From: Candidatus Dormiibacterota bacterium
Lineage (GTDB): Bacteria > Chloroflexota > Dormibacteria > Aeolococcales > Aeolococcaceae
Direction: 5' to 3'
Assembly (NCBI GenBank): GCA_003162415.1
Contig: PMOL01000011.1
Coordinates: 509,535-573,534, forward strand
DNA: 64,000 nucleotides
Below the pieces are notes generated by a model. That model was not told the origin of the DNA. It ran no database searches and saw only the letters and a list, made by a program, of their open reading frames with translations. Position numbers and translations under genes: made by a program. Shown here piece by piece: positions 36,075 through 43,693 of this stretch (within the stretch, counting starts at the first letter, position 1; each line of letters starts with the position of its first letter).

Positions 36075-36830
36075 CTAGGACAGCACGCCGACGTAGAGGT
36101 TGACGACCTCGTCGTTGTGCAGCAGGTCTCTTCCTTTCCCGTCGAGACGGTTCCTGCCGAGCACCAGGACATACGCCCACTTCGCATGACGAAGGGTCTC
36201 GCGCGTGTTCTGCTCGACGACAACGACCGCAACGTTGGTGGCACGCACCTGCTCGATACGCTCCCACACAGCGCTCTGGAACTTCGGCGAGAGACCGGCC
36301 GATGGCTCATCGAGGAGCAGCACGGCGGGATCCACCATGAGCCCGCGAGCCATGGCGAGCATGGTGCGCTGACCGCCGCTCAGCGTCTCGGCATGGCGAC
36401 GGTGGGCGAGCTTGAGATCGGGAAAGAGCTGATACAACTCGTCGGCGCGCTCGCGCAGCCCATGCCTGCGGCTGTACCCGCCCATCTCCAGGTTCTCCTG
36501 CACCGTCAACTGGGGAAAGACGTTGGCAACCTGCGGGACGTAGGCGATGCCACGACGCACGAGCTTCTCCGACGGGAGCCCCGTGGCGTCCTTGCCCTCG
36601 ACCGTGACCGTGCCCGCACTGGAGCGGATGACACCCGCGATTGCCTTGAGCAAGGTGGACTTTCCCGCGCCGTTGGGGCCGACGATTGCCGTGATGGCAC
36701 CTCGGTGGGCGCGGATGCTCACGCCTTCGACGATCGGCGCACCGCCATAGCCGGCGGTGAGGCCGGCGACGTCGAGGGCGGCGACGGTCGCCGTCTCCGC
36801 CGATACCGGATCAGGACTCAGCGTCGTCAT
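36075..36830 (-). CDS. livF: Branched-chain amino acid-type ABC transporter ATP-binding protein LivF
   Basis: 251 aa from ATG 36830, overlapping the LivG gene by 20 bases. Walker A GPNGAGKST, signature ETLSGGQRTMLAMARGL near residue 145, Walker B LLLDEPSAGLSP, and the switch histidine replaced within VVVVEQNT (glutamine/asparagine as usual in LivF). Cytoplasmic ATPase that pairs with LivG under LivH/LivM. Despite the family name, such transporters also carry urea, amides, aromatic acids and dicarboxylates. Confidence 0.93.
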   Translation of the reverse strand: MTTLSPDPVSAETATVAALDVAGLTAGYGGAPIVEGVSIRAHRGAITAIVGPNGAGKSTLLKAIAGVIRSSAGTVTVEGKDATGLPSEKLVRRGIAYVPQVANVFPQLTVQENLEMGGYSRRHGLRERADELYQLFPDLKLAHRRHAETLSGGQRTMLAMARGLMVDPAVLLLDEPSAGLSPKFQSAVWERIEQVRATNVAVVVVEQNTRETLRHAKWAYVLVLGRNRLDGKGRDLLHNDEVVNLYVGVLS

Positions 36831-37599
36831 AGGTAGGCAGCTCTCCAAGGTAAGCGTCGACGACGGCCGGGTTGCCGCGCAGCTGATCGAATGGAGCCTC
36901 CGCAATCACCCGTCCCTCGGCCATCACCACCACCTGGTCGGTGACCCGCTCGATAAACGGAAGGTTGTGCTCCACGATGACCACCGATGTGCCGGCCGTG
37001 ACGAAACCGAGAACCGCGGCCGCCATCCGCTCACCGAGGACCGGGTTGACCCCACCCATCGGCTCGTCGAGGATCACCAGGCGTGGCTTGGCCATGCGCA
37101 TCCGTGCGAACTCAAGGAGGCGCTTCTGACCGCCGCTGAGGTTGCCGGCACGCTCATTTCGCAGGTGGAACAACCCGAACTCATCGAGGATGGCTCGGGC
37201 TTCGACCAACTGCTCATTGGCCTTTTCCTTCTCAGCTCGCGACGGACCGCGCAGTGATCGCCAGAACCGCTCGCGACGCGGCTCGAAGCAGGCGAGGATC
37301 AGGTTTTCGAGCACGCTCAGACCGGGCCACTCGCGTGGGCTCTGGAACGTCCGGATGAGGCCCATTCGAGAGATGACATGAGGGGTCTTGCCCTGCACCT
37401 CCCGGCCCTCGAAGCGGACCTTCCCCGAATCTGGAATCTTGAAGCCGGAGATGAGATCGATGGCGGTGCTCTTGCCGGCACCGTTCGGGCCGATCAAGCC
37501 GGTGATCTGCCCTTCGGCGGCGGTGAAGGAGCATGAGTTAACTGCCTGCACACCACCGAAATGCTTGTGCAGACCCTGCACCTCCAGCAGCGTGGTCAT
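36811..37599 (-). CDS. livG: Branched-chain amino acid-type ABC transporter ATP-binding protein LivG
   Basis: 262 aa. Begins LLEVQGLHKHFGGVQAVNSCSF. Walker A GPNGAGKSTA, LIRTFQSPREWPGLSVLENL (Q-loop and the long LivG insertion, here about residues 90-110), signature NLSGGQKRLLEFARMR, Walker B LVILDEPMGGVNP, and VVIVEHNLPFI with the H-loop. The start codon overlaps the stop of LivM by 4 bases. Partner of LivF. Confidence 0.93.
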   Translation of the reverse strand: MTTLLEVQGLHKHFGGVQAVNSCSFTAAEGQITGLIGPNGAGKSTAIDLISGFKIPDSGKVRFEGREVQGKTPHVISRMGLIRTFQSPREWPGLSVLENLILACFEPRRERFWRSLRGPSRAEKEKANEQLVEARAILDEFGLFHLRNERAGNLSGGQKRLLEFARMRMAKPRLVILDEPMGGVNPVLGERMAAAVLGFVTAGTSVVIVEHNLPFIERVTDQVVVMAEGRVIAEAPFDQLRGNPAVVDAYLGELPTYDDAES

Positions 37600-38606
37600 G
37601 CCGCCCCGGTATCGAGCTTGGGGCCGGCAACCATAGCCTCGACGGCGGCGGCGTCACCCTTCCCGGCGGGGTCCTTGTCGCGAAACCGGCGCTCGGGAAG
37701 GATGCCCTGCGGCCGGAATCGGATGAACAGCACCAGAACGACGCCTGTGATGATCAGCCGCAGCGCTGGAGCGAAGCTGGGTTGGTTGGCGATCTCGGGC
37801 AGGTAACGGGTGGCCTCCTGGAGCCCCATCACCATGACGGCGACGCCGAGGACGACGCCGCGCGTGCTCCCCCGGCCGCCGACGAGGATCGCCGCGTACA
37901 GGATGATCGTCTCCACCGGTGACCACGCCGACGGGTTGAAGGCGGTGAGATACCCGGCGTAGAGCGCCCCGCCCAACCCTCCGAGTCCGGCGCCGAGGAC
38001 GTACGCCTTGAGCTTGGTCACGTAGATGTCTCTGCCGAACGCTGCGGCTGCACGCTCGTCCTCTCGCAGGCTGCGCAGTGCGAGGCCGAAACGGCTGCCG
38101 TTCAGCCGCGTGGTCAGCAGCAGAACAATGATGAGGACGGCAATGCACAGGCCGAGGTAGAAGAATGAATAGCTCGAGTAGTCGAGCCCCAGGACATCAC
38201 CCATCGGGTCGAACAGACCGGAGACTCCGTTGTAGCCGTTGAACAGCGGTACGTACTGGCCGGTGACGACGTAGAGGACATACACCGCGCCGAGGGTGAC
38301 GATGGAGAAGTAGATGCCGCGCAGGTGTCGGAGTGCTATTGCCCCGACGATGAGCGCGAGCACCATGGCGCTGACGACGGCCAGCGCCACAGCGAGCGGA
38401 AAGGGCAGCGTCAGGCCGAGGATGTAGGTGGTGGGGTTGGTTGCCGGCCCGACGGTCAGAACCAGCGTCATGTATGCGCCGAGCGCGACGTAGCCATAGA
38501 AGGCAAGATCGAAATCGCCCGACCAGCCCCACACGATGTTGAGTCCGAGCGCCATGATCGCGAAGATCGACCCCTCGGTGAGGACCGTGACCAGGTAGTC
38601 GATCAT
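37596..38606 (-). CDS. livM: Branched-chain amino acid-type ABC transporter permease LivM
   Basis: 336 aa from ATG 38606, which overlaps the LivH stop (ATGA); the frame continues up into livH without meaning. Eight to ten membrane helices; ALGLNIVWGWSGDFDLAFYGYVALGAYM near residue 18 and LRHLRGIYFSIVTLGAVYVLY near 90 match the LivM pattern of the permease family, and LRSLREDERAAAAFGRDI near 205 is the cytoplasmic EAA-type loop that docks the ATPases. Forms the channel with LivH. Confidence 0.92.
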   Translation of the reverse strand: MIDYLVTVLTEGSIFAIMALGLNIVWGWSGDFDLAFYGYVALGAYMTLVLTVGPATNPTTYILGLTLPFPLAVALAVVSAMVLALIVGAIALRHLRGIYFSIVTLGAVYVLYVVTGQYVPLFNGYNGVSGLFDPMGDVLGLDYSSYSFFYLGLCIAVLIIVLLLTTRLNGSRFGLALRSLREDERAAAAFGRDIYVTKLKAYVLGAGLGGLGGALYAGYLTAFNPSAWSPVETIILYAAILVGGRGSTRGVVLGVAVMVMGLQEATRYLPEIANQPSFAPALRLIITGVVLVLFIRFRPQGILPERRFRDKDPAGKGDAAAVEAMVAGPKLDTGAA

Positions 38607-39484
38607 TCGAAGACGCTCCGCCTCCCGCCGACGAAGAGCCCCCGCGGACGGACGAGGATCACCAGCGAGAGGATCGCGAAGGCGAACGCCAGGTTGTAGC
38701 TCGCGCTCACGTACCCGCCGAAGAATTCCAGCGCGATACCGACGATGATGCCGCCCGCCAGCGTGCCCACCGCTCTGCCCAGACCGCCGGCAACGGCGGC
38801 GGTGAGCGTGATCAGGAAGAAGCTGAAGCCGGAATAGGGGCTGAAGGTGCCGACGCTCTCGGCAAGGATGAAGCCGGCATAGCCGCCGATCAACCCGGCA
38901 AGCAACCACGTCAGCGCCGCGACGCGATTCGCGTTGATCCCGGAAACCCTTGCCAGCGAACGGTTTTGAGAGACCGCGCGGAGTGACTTGCCGAAGCGCG
39001 TGTGCACGATGATCACGTAGAGCAAGACGGTGATCACCACCGTGGACACCATGATCTGAATCTCGGTGTCGGTCCACAGGAAGGGACCGACGGTTCGCGG
39101 CGCACCCTGCGGGACCGCATACCCGAGGTTGGACGCACCGAAGATGATCACCAGCACGTTCTGGATGACGAGCGAGACACCGAGCGTGGCGATGAAGGTG
39201 GGCAGCCCGCCGATGCCTCTGCGCACGAATCGATCGACGACACCGTTGTGGACGGCGAGGGCAAGCAGACCACCGCCGGCGGCCGCAGCCAGTCCCGAGA
39301 GAATGACGCCACCGCCATGCTGCTGCACGAGATACGCGCAGTACGCGCCGACCGTGAGGATCTCACCGTGGGAGAGGTTGGCCACGTTGGTGACGGAATA
39401 TTCGAGCGTGAACGCCAGGGCGGAGAGCGAGAGGATAGCGGCAGCGACCAAGCCAAAGCCCAGGGTGAGGAGAGCCTCGTGCAC
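38603..39484 (-). CDS. livH: Branched-chain amino acid-type ABC transporter permease LivH
   Basis: 293 aa from GTG 39484. Eight hydrophobic helices. TLEYSVTNVANLSHGEILTVGAYCAYLV near residue 26 is the LivH signature, and SLRAVSQNRSLARVSGINANRVAAL near 165 is its cytoplasmic coupling loop. It is separated from livK by 103 bases that hold a large stem-loop. GGAG lies 12 bases before the start, rather far. Confidence 0.92.
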   Translation of the reverse strand: MHEALLTLGFGLVAAAILSLSALAFTLEYSVTNVANLSHGEILTVGAYCAYLVQQHGGGVILSGLAAAAGGGLLALAVHNGVVDRFVRRGIGGLPTFIATLGVSLVIQNVLVIIFGASNLGYAVPQGAPRTVGPFLWTDTEIQIMVSTVVITVLLYVIIVHTRFGKSLRAVSQNRSLARVSGINANRVAALTWLLAGLIGGYAGFILAESVGTFSPYSGFSFFLITLTAAVAGGLGRAVGTLAGGIIVGIALEFFGGYVSASYNLAFAFAILSLVILVRPRGLFVGGRRSVFE

Positions 39485-39532
39485 TTAGACCAATTCTCCA
39501 ACGATTTGACTGGACGGCGCGAGCAGGTCGGC

Positions 39533-39583
39533 GACGCCACGGGGGCAGCGCGCGGCGCGTCGGCGCGTTACCCCCGAGGCGTC
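39533..39583 (-). promoter_or_regulatory. Long stem-loop between livK and livH
   Basis: GACGCC-A-CGGGGG (39533-39545) pairs with CCCCCG-A-GGCGTC (39571-39583): twelve G-C/A-T pairs with a central A-A mismatch, around a 25-base GC-rich loop that can pair further. It begins 5 bases after the livK stop on the transcribed strand. No clear U-run follows, so it may act as an attenuator or as an RNA 3'-end stabiliser that keeps binding-protein mRNA more abundant than permease mRNA, as in other ABC operons. Function is inferred. Confidence 0.6.
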
Positions 39584-39587
39584 AGCG

Positions 39588-40892
39588 TCAGGGAGTTGCA
39601 GCGGCAAGGTCCGTGGCGGAGAGGAGGGCAATCTGGGATTCGGCGCCGCTTGTGGCGTCGGCCTGGAAGGCTCCGTACGGGCCGAAGACGTTGTTGAAGC
39701 TGTTGAAGATGAGGTCACCACTGGACCCGTCCATCTTGATCTTGGTCCCAGCCTTGATCCCCGCGAGGCACGCCTTGTACGTGTCGCACGGTGTCCCGGG
39801 CGGGTTGGTCACCTGCTTCATGTCAGCGATCACCGCCGGACCGTCGGTGGTGCCCGCCTTGTCCATGGCGAGCGCGAGGCTCAGCACCGCGTCGTACGCG
39901 TAGTTGGCGCCGGCGATCGGCTGCGCGTTGGCGCCGTTCTGCGCCGCGAATGCCGCAGCGAAGTTGTCCGCTGCGGCGCCGGTTGCATTGGTGCCGTAGA
40001 CCGAGACGAGGTGCGCATGAGCGATCGGATACGTGATCGCTTTGAGGTAGTCGTTCCCGCTGGTGACGTCAGTCCCCACGATCGGGATGGCGAGGTTGTC
40101 GAGCTCCTTGAAGTTCTGGAACATGACCGCCGCCGTCTGTGGATCGAGCTGGGTGAAGATGACGTCAGGGTGCGCGGCGATGATCTGCTGGACCTCGGTG
40201 AGATACGAGGTCTGCCCGGGCGCAACCGTGATGTTGGACACGATGCTGTTGCCGAACTTCTCCCATGTCGCGGTGATCGGCTTGGGAATCGTCTGCTGGG
40301 CGATGTCCGAGGAGAACAGCAGCGCCGCCGTCTTGTAACCCTTCTGCTTGGCGAACAGGGCCATGGCGACGCCGAGCTGCGAATCCGACGGGCTGTCGCG
40401 CCACAGGTACTGGTTGGTGTTCTTGTCGAAGGCGGTGCTCCCGCCCTGGAACTCGGTGGGGATCTTGGCGGCGCTCACGATCGGCGACACCGCGGCGATC
40501 TCCTGGGTCTCCGGCCCGATGATGCCGCTGACGCTGTCCGTCGAAAGGAGCTGACGCACCGCGGGTACGGCATCCGCCTCATCGCATTGCGTGTCCGCGT
40601 GACTGAGGTCCAGCTGCTTTCCGAGCACACCACCCGAGTCGTTGATCACCTTCTGGGCGACCTGTGATCCCTGGAGCATCGCCTGCCCGAGGACGGCAAG
40701 CGGGCCGGTGAAGCACGAGAGCACGCCGAACGAGACGTGGCCGGCGCTGTCGGTCTTGATGTTGCCGCCGCCCGAACCGCCGGGCGTCGTGGAACTGCCA
40801 CAGGCAGCGACAACAACGGCCACCGCGATGGCGGTGAGGAGACGTTTCGGAGCACGTGTTTGCGGGTTCCGGGCCAAGACTGTCGGCGACAC
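39588..40892 (-). CDS. livK: ABC transporter substrate-binding lipoprotein (LivK family)
   Basis: 434 aa from GTG 40892, with GGAGG seven bases upstream. The N-terminus is a lipoprotein signal with lipobox VVAAC at residue 31, then a Gly/Ser linker. Peripla_BP_6 domain: HVSFGVLSCFTGPLAVLGQAM near residue 52, LLSTDSVSGIIGPETQEIAAVSPI near 113, PTEFQGGSTAFDKNTNQYLWRDSPSDSQLG near 147. It captures the substrate outside the membrane for LivHMGF. The substrate is not evident from the sequence; the neighbourhood suggests an organic acid. Confidence 0.91.
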   Translation of the reverse strand: MSPTVLARNPQTRAPKRLLTAIAVAVVVAACGSSTTPGGSGGGNIKTDSAGHVSFGVLSCFTGPLAVLGQAMLQGSQVAQKVINDSGGVLGKQLDLSHADTQCDEADAVPAVRQLLSTDSVSGIIGPETQEIAAVSPIVSAAKIPTEFQGGSTAFDKNTNQYLWRDSPSDSQLGVAMALFAKQKGYKTAALLFSSDIAQQTIPKPITATWEKFGNSIVSNITVAPGQTSYLTEVQQIIAAHPDVIFTQLDPQTAAVMFQNFKELDNLAIPIVGTDVTSGNDYLKAITYPIAHAHLVSVYGTNATGAAADNFAAAFAAQNGANAQPIAGANYAYDAVLSLALAMDKAGTTDGPAVIADMKQVTNPPGTPCDTYKACLAGIKAGTKIKMDGSSGDLIFNSFNNVFGPYGAFQADATSGAESQIALLSATDLAAATP

Positions 40893-40944
40893 TGTCCAAC
40901 CTCCGTCAGTGGCCCGGCTAAGGGCCGTACCCGATACTGGCGGG

Positions 40945-40974
40945 ATTCTGCTCCGACGTGGACAACTATGTCAA
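40945..40974 (-). promoter_or_regulatory. Probable promoter of the liv operon
   Basis: On the minus strand, TTGACA (40974-40969, perfect -35) and CAGAAT (40950-40945, 4 of 6 match) are 18 bases apart, and the GTG of livK follows about 52 bases beyond. The -35 overlaps GACA-N4-TGTC (40961-40972), a candidate operator half-palindrome. Confidence 0.55.
40961..40972. promoter_or_regulatory. Inverted repeat GACA-N4-TGTC, possible operator
   Basis: A 12-base perfect palindrome over the -35 element of the liv promoter. Its flank reads TGGACA, echoing the TGGATA of the nearby 11-bp palindrome at 40983-40993. Candidate binding site of the adjacent FadR-type regulator. Confidence 0.4.
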
Positions 40975-40982
40975 TGGCTCAG

Positions 40983-40993
40983 TGGATAGTCCA
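40983..40993. promoter_or_regulatory. TGGA-N3-TCCA palindrome, probable FadR-type operator
   Basis: TGGATAGTCCA fits the TGGT-N3-ACCA-like layout of FCD-subfamily GntR operators (11 bases, 3-base centre). It overlaps the likely -35 of the regulator gene and lies 9 bases from the liv promoter -35, so a bound dimer could block both. Confidence 0.5.
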
Positions 40994-41010
40994 ATTTTTA
41001 CGCGCATAAT
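40983..41010 (+). promoter_or_regulatory. Probable promoter of the FadR-type regulator gene
   Basis: TGGATA (40983-40988) and CATAAT (41005-41010, 5 of 6 match) are 16 bases apart. Transcription would begin near 41016-41018, at the GTG start itself, which has no ribosome site, so the message may be leaderless. Confidence 0.5.
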
Positions 41011-41017
41011 TCCTCGC

Positions 41018-41746
41018 GTGACCCTCGACACCTCGCCGCTCCGTCCACTGGGACGCACGCGCTTGTACGAGGATCTCGTCGAGCGCCTGGGAGAGTTCGT
41101 GATCCGCACCAACCTCGAGGTTGGGGAGCGGTTCCCGCCTGAGCGCGAACTGGCGTCGCGCCTCCAGGTCAGCCGAGCCTCGCTGCGTCAGGCGCTCGCG
41201 GTGCTCGAGGCCCAGGGATTCATCGAGGTGCGCCACGGCGGTGGCGTTTTCCTCCGTCGCAGCCGCGGATTCGGCGGCGTGCTGCACAAGCTCGTGGAAC
41301 GGCGTCGCCGGCTTCCCGAGGTGCTGGAGGCTCGCGAGCTCCTCGAGGTACGACTCGCCGAACTCGCGGCTATGCGGCGAGGCCCTGAGGACATCGCGGC
41401 GATGCGGGCTGCGCTGGTTGCGATGGAGGCTGAGATCGCGTCCGCGGGGCTTGGCATGGACGGTGATGCCGCGTTTCATCATGCGGTCCACCGTGCCGGC
41501 AATAACAAGGTGCTGGAGCACGTCATCGACGGGCTCGCCGAGGCGATCCACGAGAGTCGCCTGGAATCTCTCAGCGAGCCGGACCGGCCGAAGAACTCGC
41601 TGCTCGCCCATCGACGCATCCTCGAGGCGATCGAGGCAGGACAGACGTCAGGCGCAGCTGATGCCATGCGTGCGCACCTGCGCCAGGTCGCCGACGTCGC
41701 CCTGCTCCGATGGGAGCCACCGGTCGAGGATCACCTTCTGCCATGA
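41018..41746 (+). CDS. GntR-family transcriptional regulator, FadR/FCD subfamily (MatR-like context)
   Basis: 242 aa from GTG 41018; an in-frame GTG at 40958 would place 20 residues over the operator and promoter. The winged helix-turn-helix is at residues about 5-75 (LRPLGRTRLYEDLVERLGEFV, ERFPPERELASRLQVSRASLRQALAVLEAQGFIEVRHGGGVFL). An all-helical FCD ligand domain follows (about 85-230) with the metal-site pattern DAAFHHAVHRAGNNKVLEHV and LLAHRRILEAIEAG. Members sense acyl-CoAs or organic acids. The stop overlaps the start of the malonyl-CoA decarboxylase gene (ATGA), so it probably controls that gene and the divergent liv operon. Confidence 0.9.
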   Translation: MTLDTSPLRPLGRTRLYEDLVERLGEFVIRTNLEVGERFPPERELASRLQVSRASLRQALAVLEAQGFIEVRHGGGVFLRRSRGFGGVLHKLVERRRRLPEVLEARELLEVRLAELAAMRRGPEDIAAMRAALVAMEAEIASAGLGMDGDAAFHHAVHRAGNNKVLEHVIDGLAEAIHESRLESLSEPDRPKNSLLAHRRILEAIEAGQTSGAADAMRAHLRQVADVALLRWEPPVEDHLLP

Positions 41747-43149
41747 CGCCGCCGTCGTGGCTTGAGCACGTGACCGCCGTCGCTGATCGGGGTCGGGCGA
41801 TGCTGGGTCGGGGGTCGGGAGGGAGCCATGGCGTGGCGAGCCTGGCGGCGACCTGCGACCGGCTGATTGCTCGCCGCGGCGAGGCGTCCGGTCTCGCGCT
41901 CGCGACCGAGGTGGTGCGCGCGCTGGAGCGCATGAGCAACGCGGAGATGGCCGAGTTCCTGGAGGTGCTGGCCGGCTCGTTCTCCCCGTCCCCTGAGGCG
42001 GTGGCGGCGGCAGTTGCGCGCTGGCGGTTGGATCCCGGCGATGAGACCGTGATGGCGCTCGCCATCGCGACCGAGGCACCTCGGCAGGAGCTCTTCCGGC
42101 GGCTCAACATGGTCGGAGGCGGCGCCGCCGCGCTCGTGAAACTGCGCGGGTTGCTGCTCACGTTGCTCCCGGCGCGCCCGCACCTTCGTGGAGTCGATGC
42201 CGACCTGCGTCATCTCCTCTCGTCATGGTTCAACGGAGGCTTCCTGCGTCTCGAGCAGATCAGCTGGGAGACGCCGGCGGCGACCCTCGAGCGGTTGATC
42301 GCCTACGAGGCGGTGCACGAGATTCACGGATGGGACGACCTGCGCCTGCGCCTCGCTGCCGACCGGCGCTGTTTCGCGTTCTTCCACCCACTGCTTCCGG
42401 GTGAGCCGCTGATCTTCGTGGAGATTGCGCTGACCCGTGACCTGCCGACCGCGATCGCCCCGCTCCTCGGGGCGGGACGGCCGATCGCCGACATTCGCGA
42501 GGCCCACACGGCCGTCTTCTACTCGATCAGCGATTGCCAGCCCGGGCTGCGCGGGATCTCGTTTGGAAACTTCCTTATCAAGCAGGTGGTTCGCGAGTTG
42601 ACAGCCGAGCTGCCGGGGCTCCGAACGTTCGCAACGCTGTCGCCGGTGCCCAGCCTGGCACGGGCGGTGGGGGATCGCGACAACGTTGACGGTTTCACCG
42701 ATGGGCGGCTGCGCGCGCTCATCGCGGGCAACCATGACGAGCTCCGCCGTCTCGCGGCGTCGAGCGACGAGCTCGACGCGCTGCATCTGCTGCTTCGGGC
42801 TCCCGGCCCGCACGCACCGGTGGTCGCGCGCATAGCCGGACGCCTCGCGCTCGCCGACCTGATCCACGTCAAGGTCCGCGGCCGCATCGCCGACAGCGTC
42901 GGCCATTTCCACCTCGCCAATGGCGCCCGGCTGAAGCGCATCAACCCCGACGGAGACCTGTCACCACGTGGACAGCAATCGCACGGTGTGATGGTCAACT
43001 ACGTCTACGACCCGCAGCGGCTGGAGGTGAACCACGAGCGCTACGTTCGCTCGGGTCAGGTGGCCACCGATGCGTCGTTGAGCAGTGAGATCAAGGCAAT
43101 CGACGCGGCGTGGGCGAACATTCCCCGGCGCGCCCGGCGGTCGAATTAG
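41743..43149 (+). CDS. matA: Malonyl-CoA decarboxylase
   Basis: 468 aa from ATG 41743, overlapping the regulator stop; the frame extends 11 codons higher without meaning. Family members convert malonyl-CoA to acetyl-CoA and CO2. The N-terminal helical domain is about residues 1-150. The GNAT-like catalytic domain has FFHPLLPGEPLIFVEIALT near 213, FYSISDCQPGLRGISFGNFLIKQVV near 262 and TFATLSPVPSLARA near 295. The C-terminus reads IADSVGHFHLANGARLKRINPDGD...HGVMVNYVYD, where the conserved His/Ser/Tyr residues of the active site occur. The symbol follows rhizobial MatA, which is also linked to a GntR-type regulator. Confidence 0.92.
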   Translation: MTPPSWLEHVTAVADRGRAMLGRGSGGSHGVASLAATCDRLIARRGEASGLALATEVVRALERMSNAEMAEFLEVLAGSFSPSPEAVAAAVARWRLDPGDETVMALAIATEAPRQELFRRLNMVGGGAAALVKLRGLLLTLLPARPHLRGVDADLRHLLSSWFNGGFLRLEQISWETPAATLERLIAYEAVHEIHGWDDLRLRLAADRRCFAFFHPLLPGEPLIFVEIALTRDLPTAIAPLLGAGRPIADIREAHTAVFYSISDCQPGLRGISFGNFLIKQVVRELTAELPGLRTFATLSPVPSLARAVGDRDNVDGFTDGRLRALIAGNHDELRRLAASSDELDALHLLLRAPGPHAPVVARIAGRLALADLIHVKVRGRIADSVGHFHLANGARLKRINPDGDLSPRGQQSHGVMVNYVYDPQRLEVNHERYVRSGQVATDASLSSEIKAIDAAWANIPRRARRSN

Positions 43150-43644
43150 CTACCCGGCCTCGACCGCGGTGACAACCACCGGGTCGGTTCGCATCGCGAA
43201 GTTTACGGAGTTGGCGACGTAGCACAGGTCGTGGGCGCGCTCGTGCAATGCGATGGCGCGATCCATCTTCTCGGGCGTCGCGATCGTGACCTCGGGGTGC
43301 AGTGACACTTCGTCGAAGTGTCCCCCGCCATCCGGCGTCTCCACGAGCGTCCCAGTCGGATGATCCACGTACTCGGTGACGACGATGCCCTCCTTCGCGC
43401 AGAGGACGAGATACCAGAGCATGTGGCACTGCGACAGCGACGCCACCAGCATCTCCTCGGGATTCCAGCGGTCGGTTGCGCCGCGGAATGCGGGATCCGC
43501 GCTTCCGGCGATGGTCGGCTTGCCGTCGATCGTGACCTCATGCGCCCGCTCGAACGCCTGGTATCCGCTCGTCCCCGTCCCGGTGTTGCCGGTCCAGGTC
43601 ACGGTCAGCGCATAGGTATGGGTCTTGGGTGCGGCGTTGGGCAT
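43150..43644 (-). CDS. OsmC-family peroxiredoxin
   Basis: 164 aa from ATG 43644 with GGAGGAGGA about 9 bases upstream. YALTVTWTGNTGTGTSGYQAFERAHEV at the N-terminus, WNPEEMLVASLSQCHMLWYL (first redox Cys near residue 73), and ERAHDLCYVANSV (second Cys near 141) give the paired cysteines of OsmC/Ohr proteins, which reduce organic or lipid peroxides with thiols. Layout is nearest the YhfA/OsmC-like group. Its stop directly abuts the malonyl-CoA decarboxylase stop (convergent, no gap). Confidence 0.9.
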   Translation of the reverse strand: MPNAAPKTHTYALTVTWTGNTGTGTSGYQAFERAHEVTIDGKPTIAGSADPAFRGATDRWNPEEMLVASLSQCHMLWYLVLCAKEGIVVTEYVDHPTGTLVETPDGGGHFDEVSLHPEVTIATPEKMDRAIALHERAHDLCYVANSVNFAMRTDPVVVTAVEAG

Positions 43645-43693
43645 CTCAGCAGTCCTCCTCCACCATTGTCACCTCGGCGCCCCATGCGCCGCC

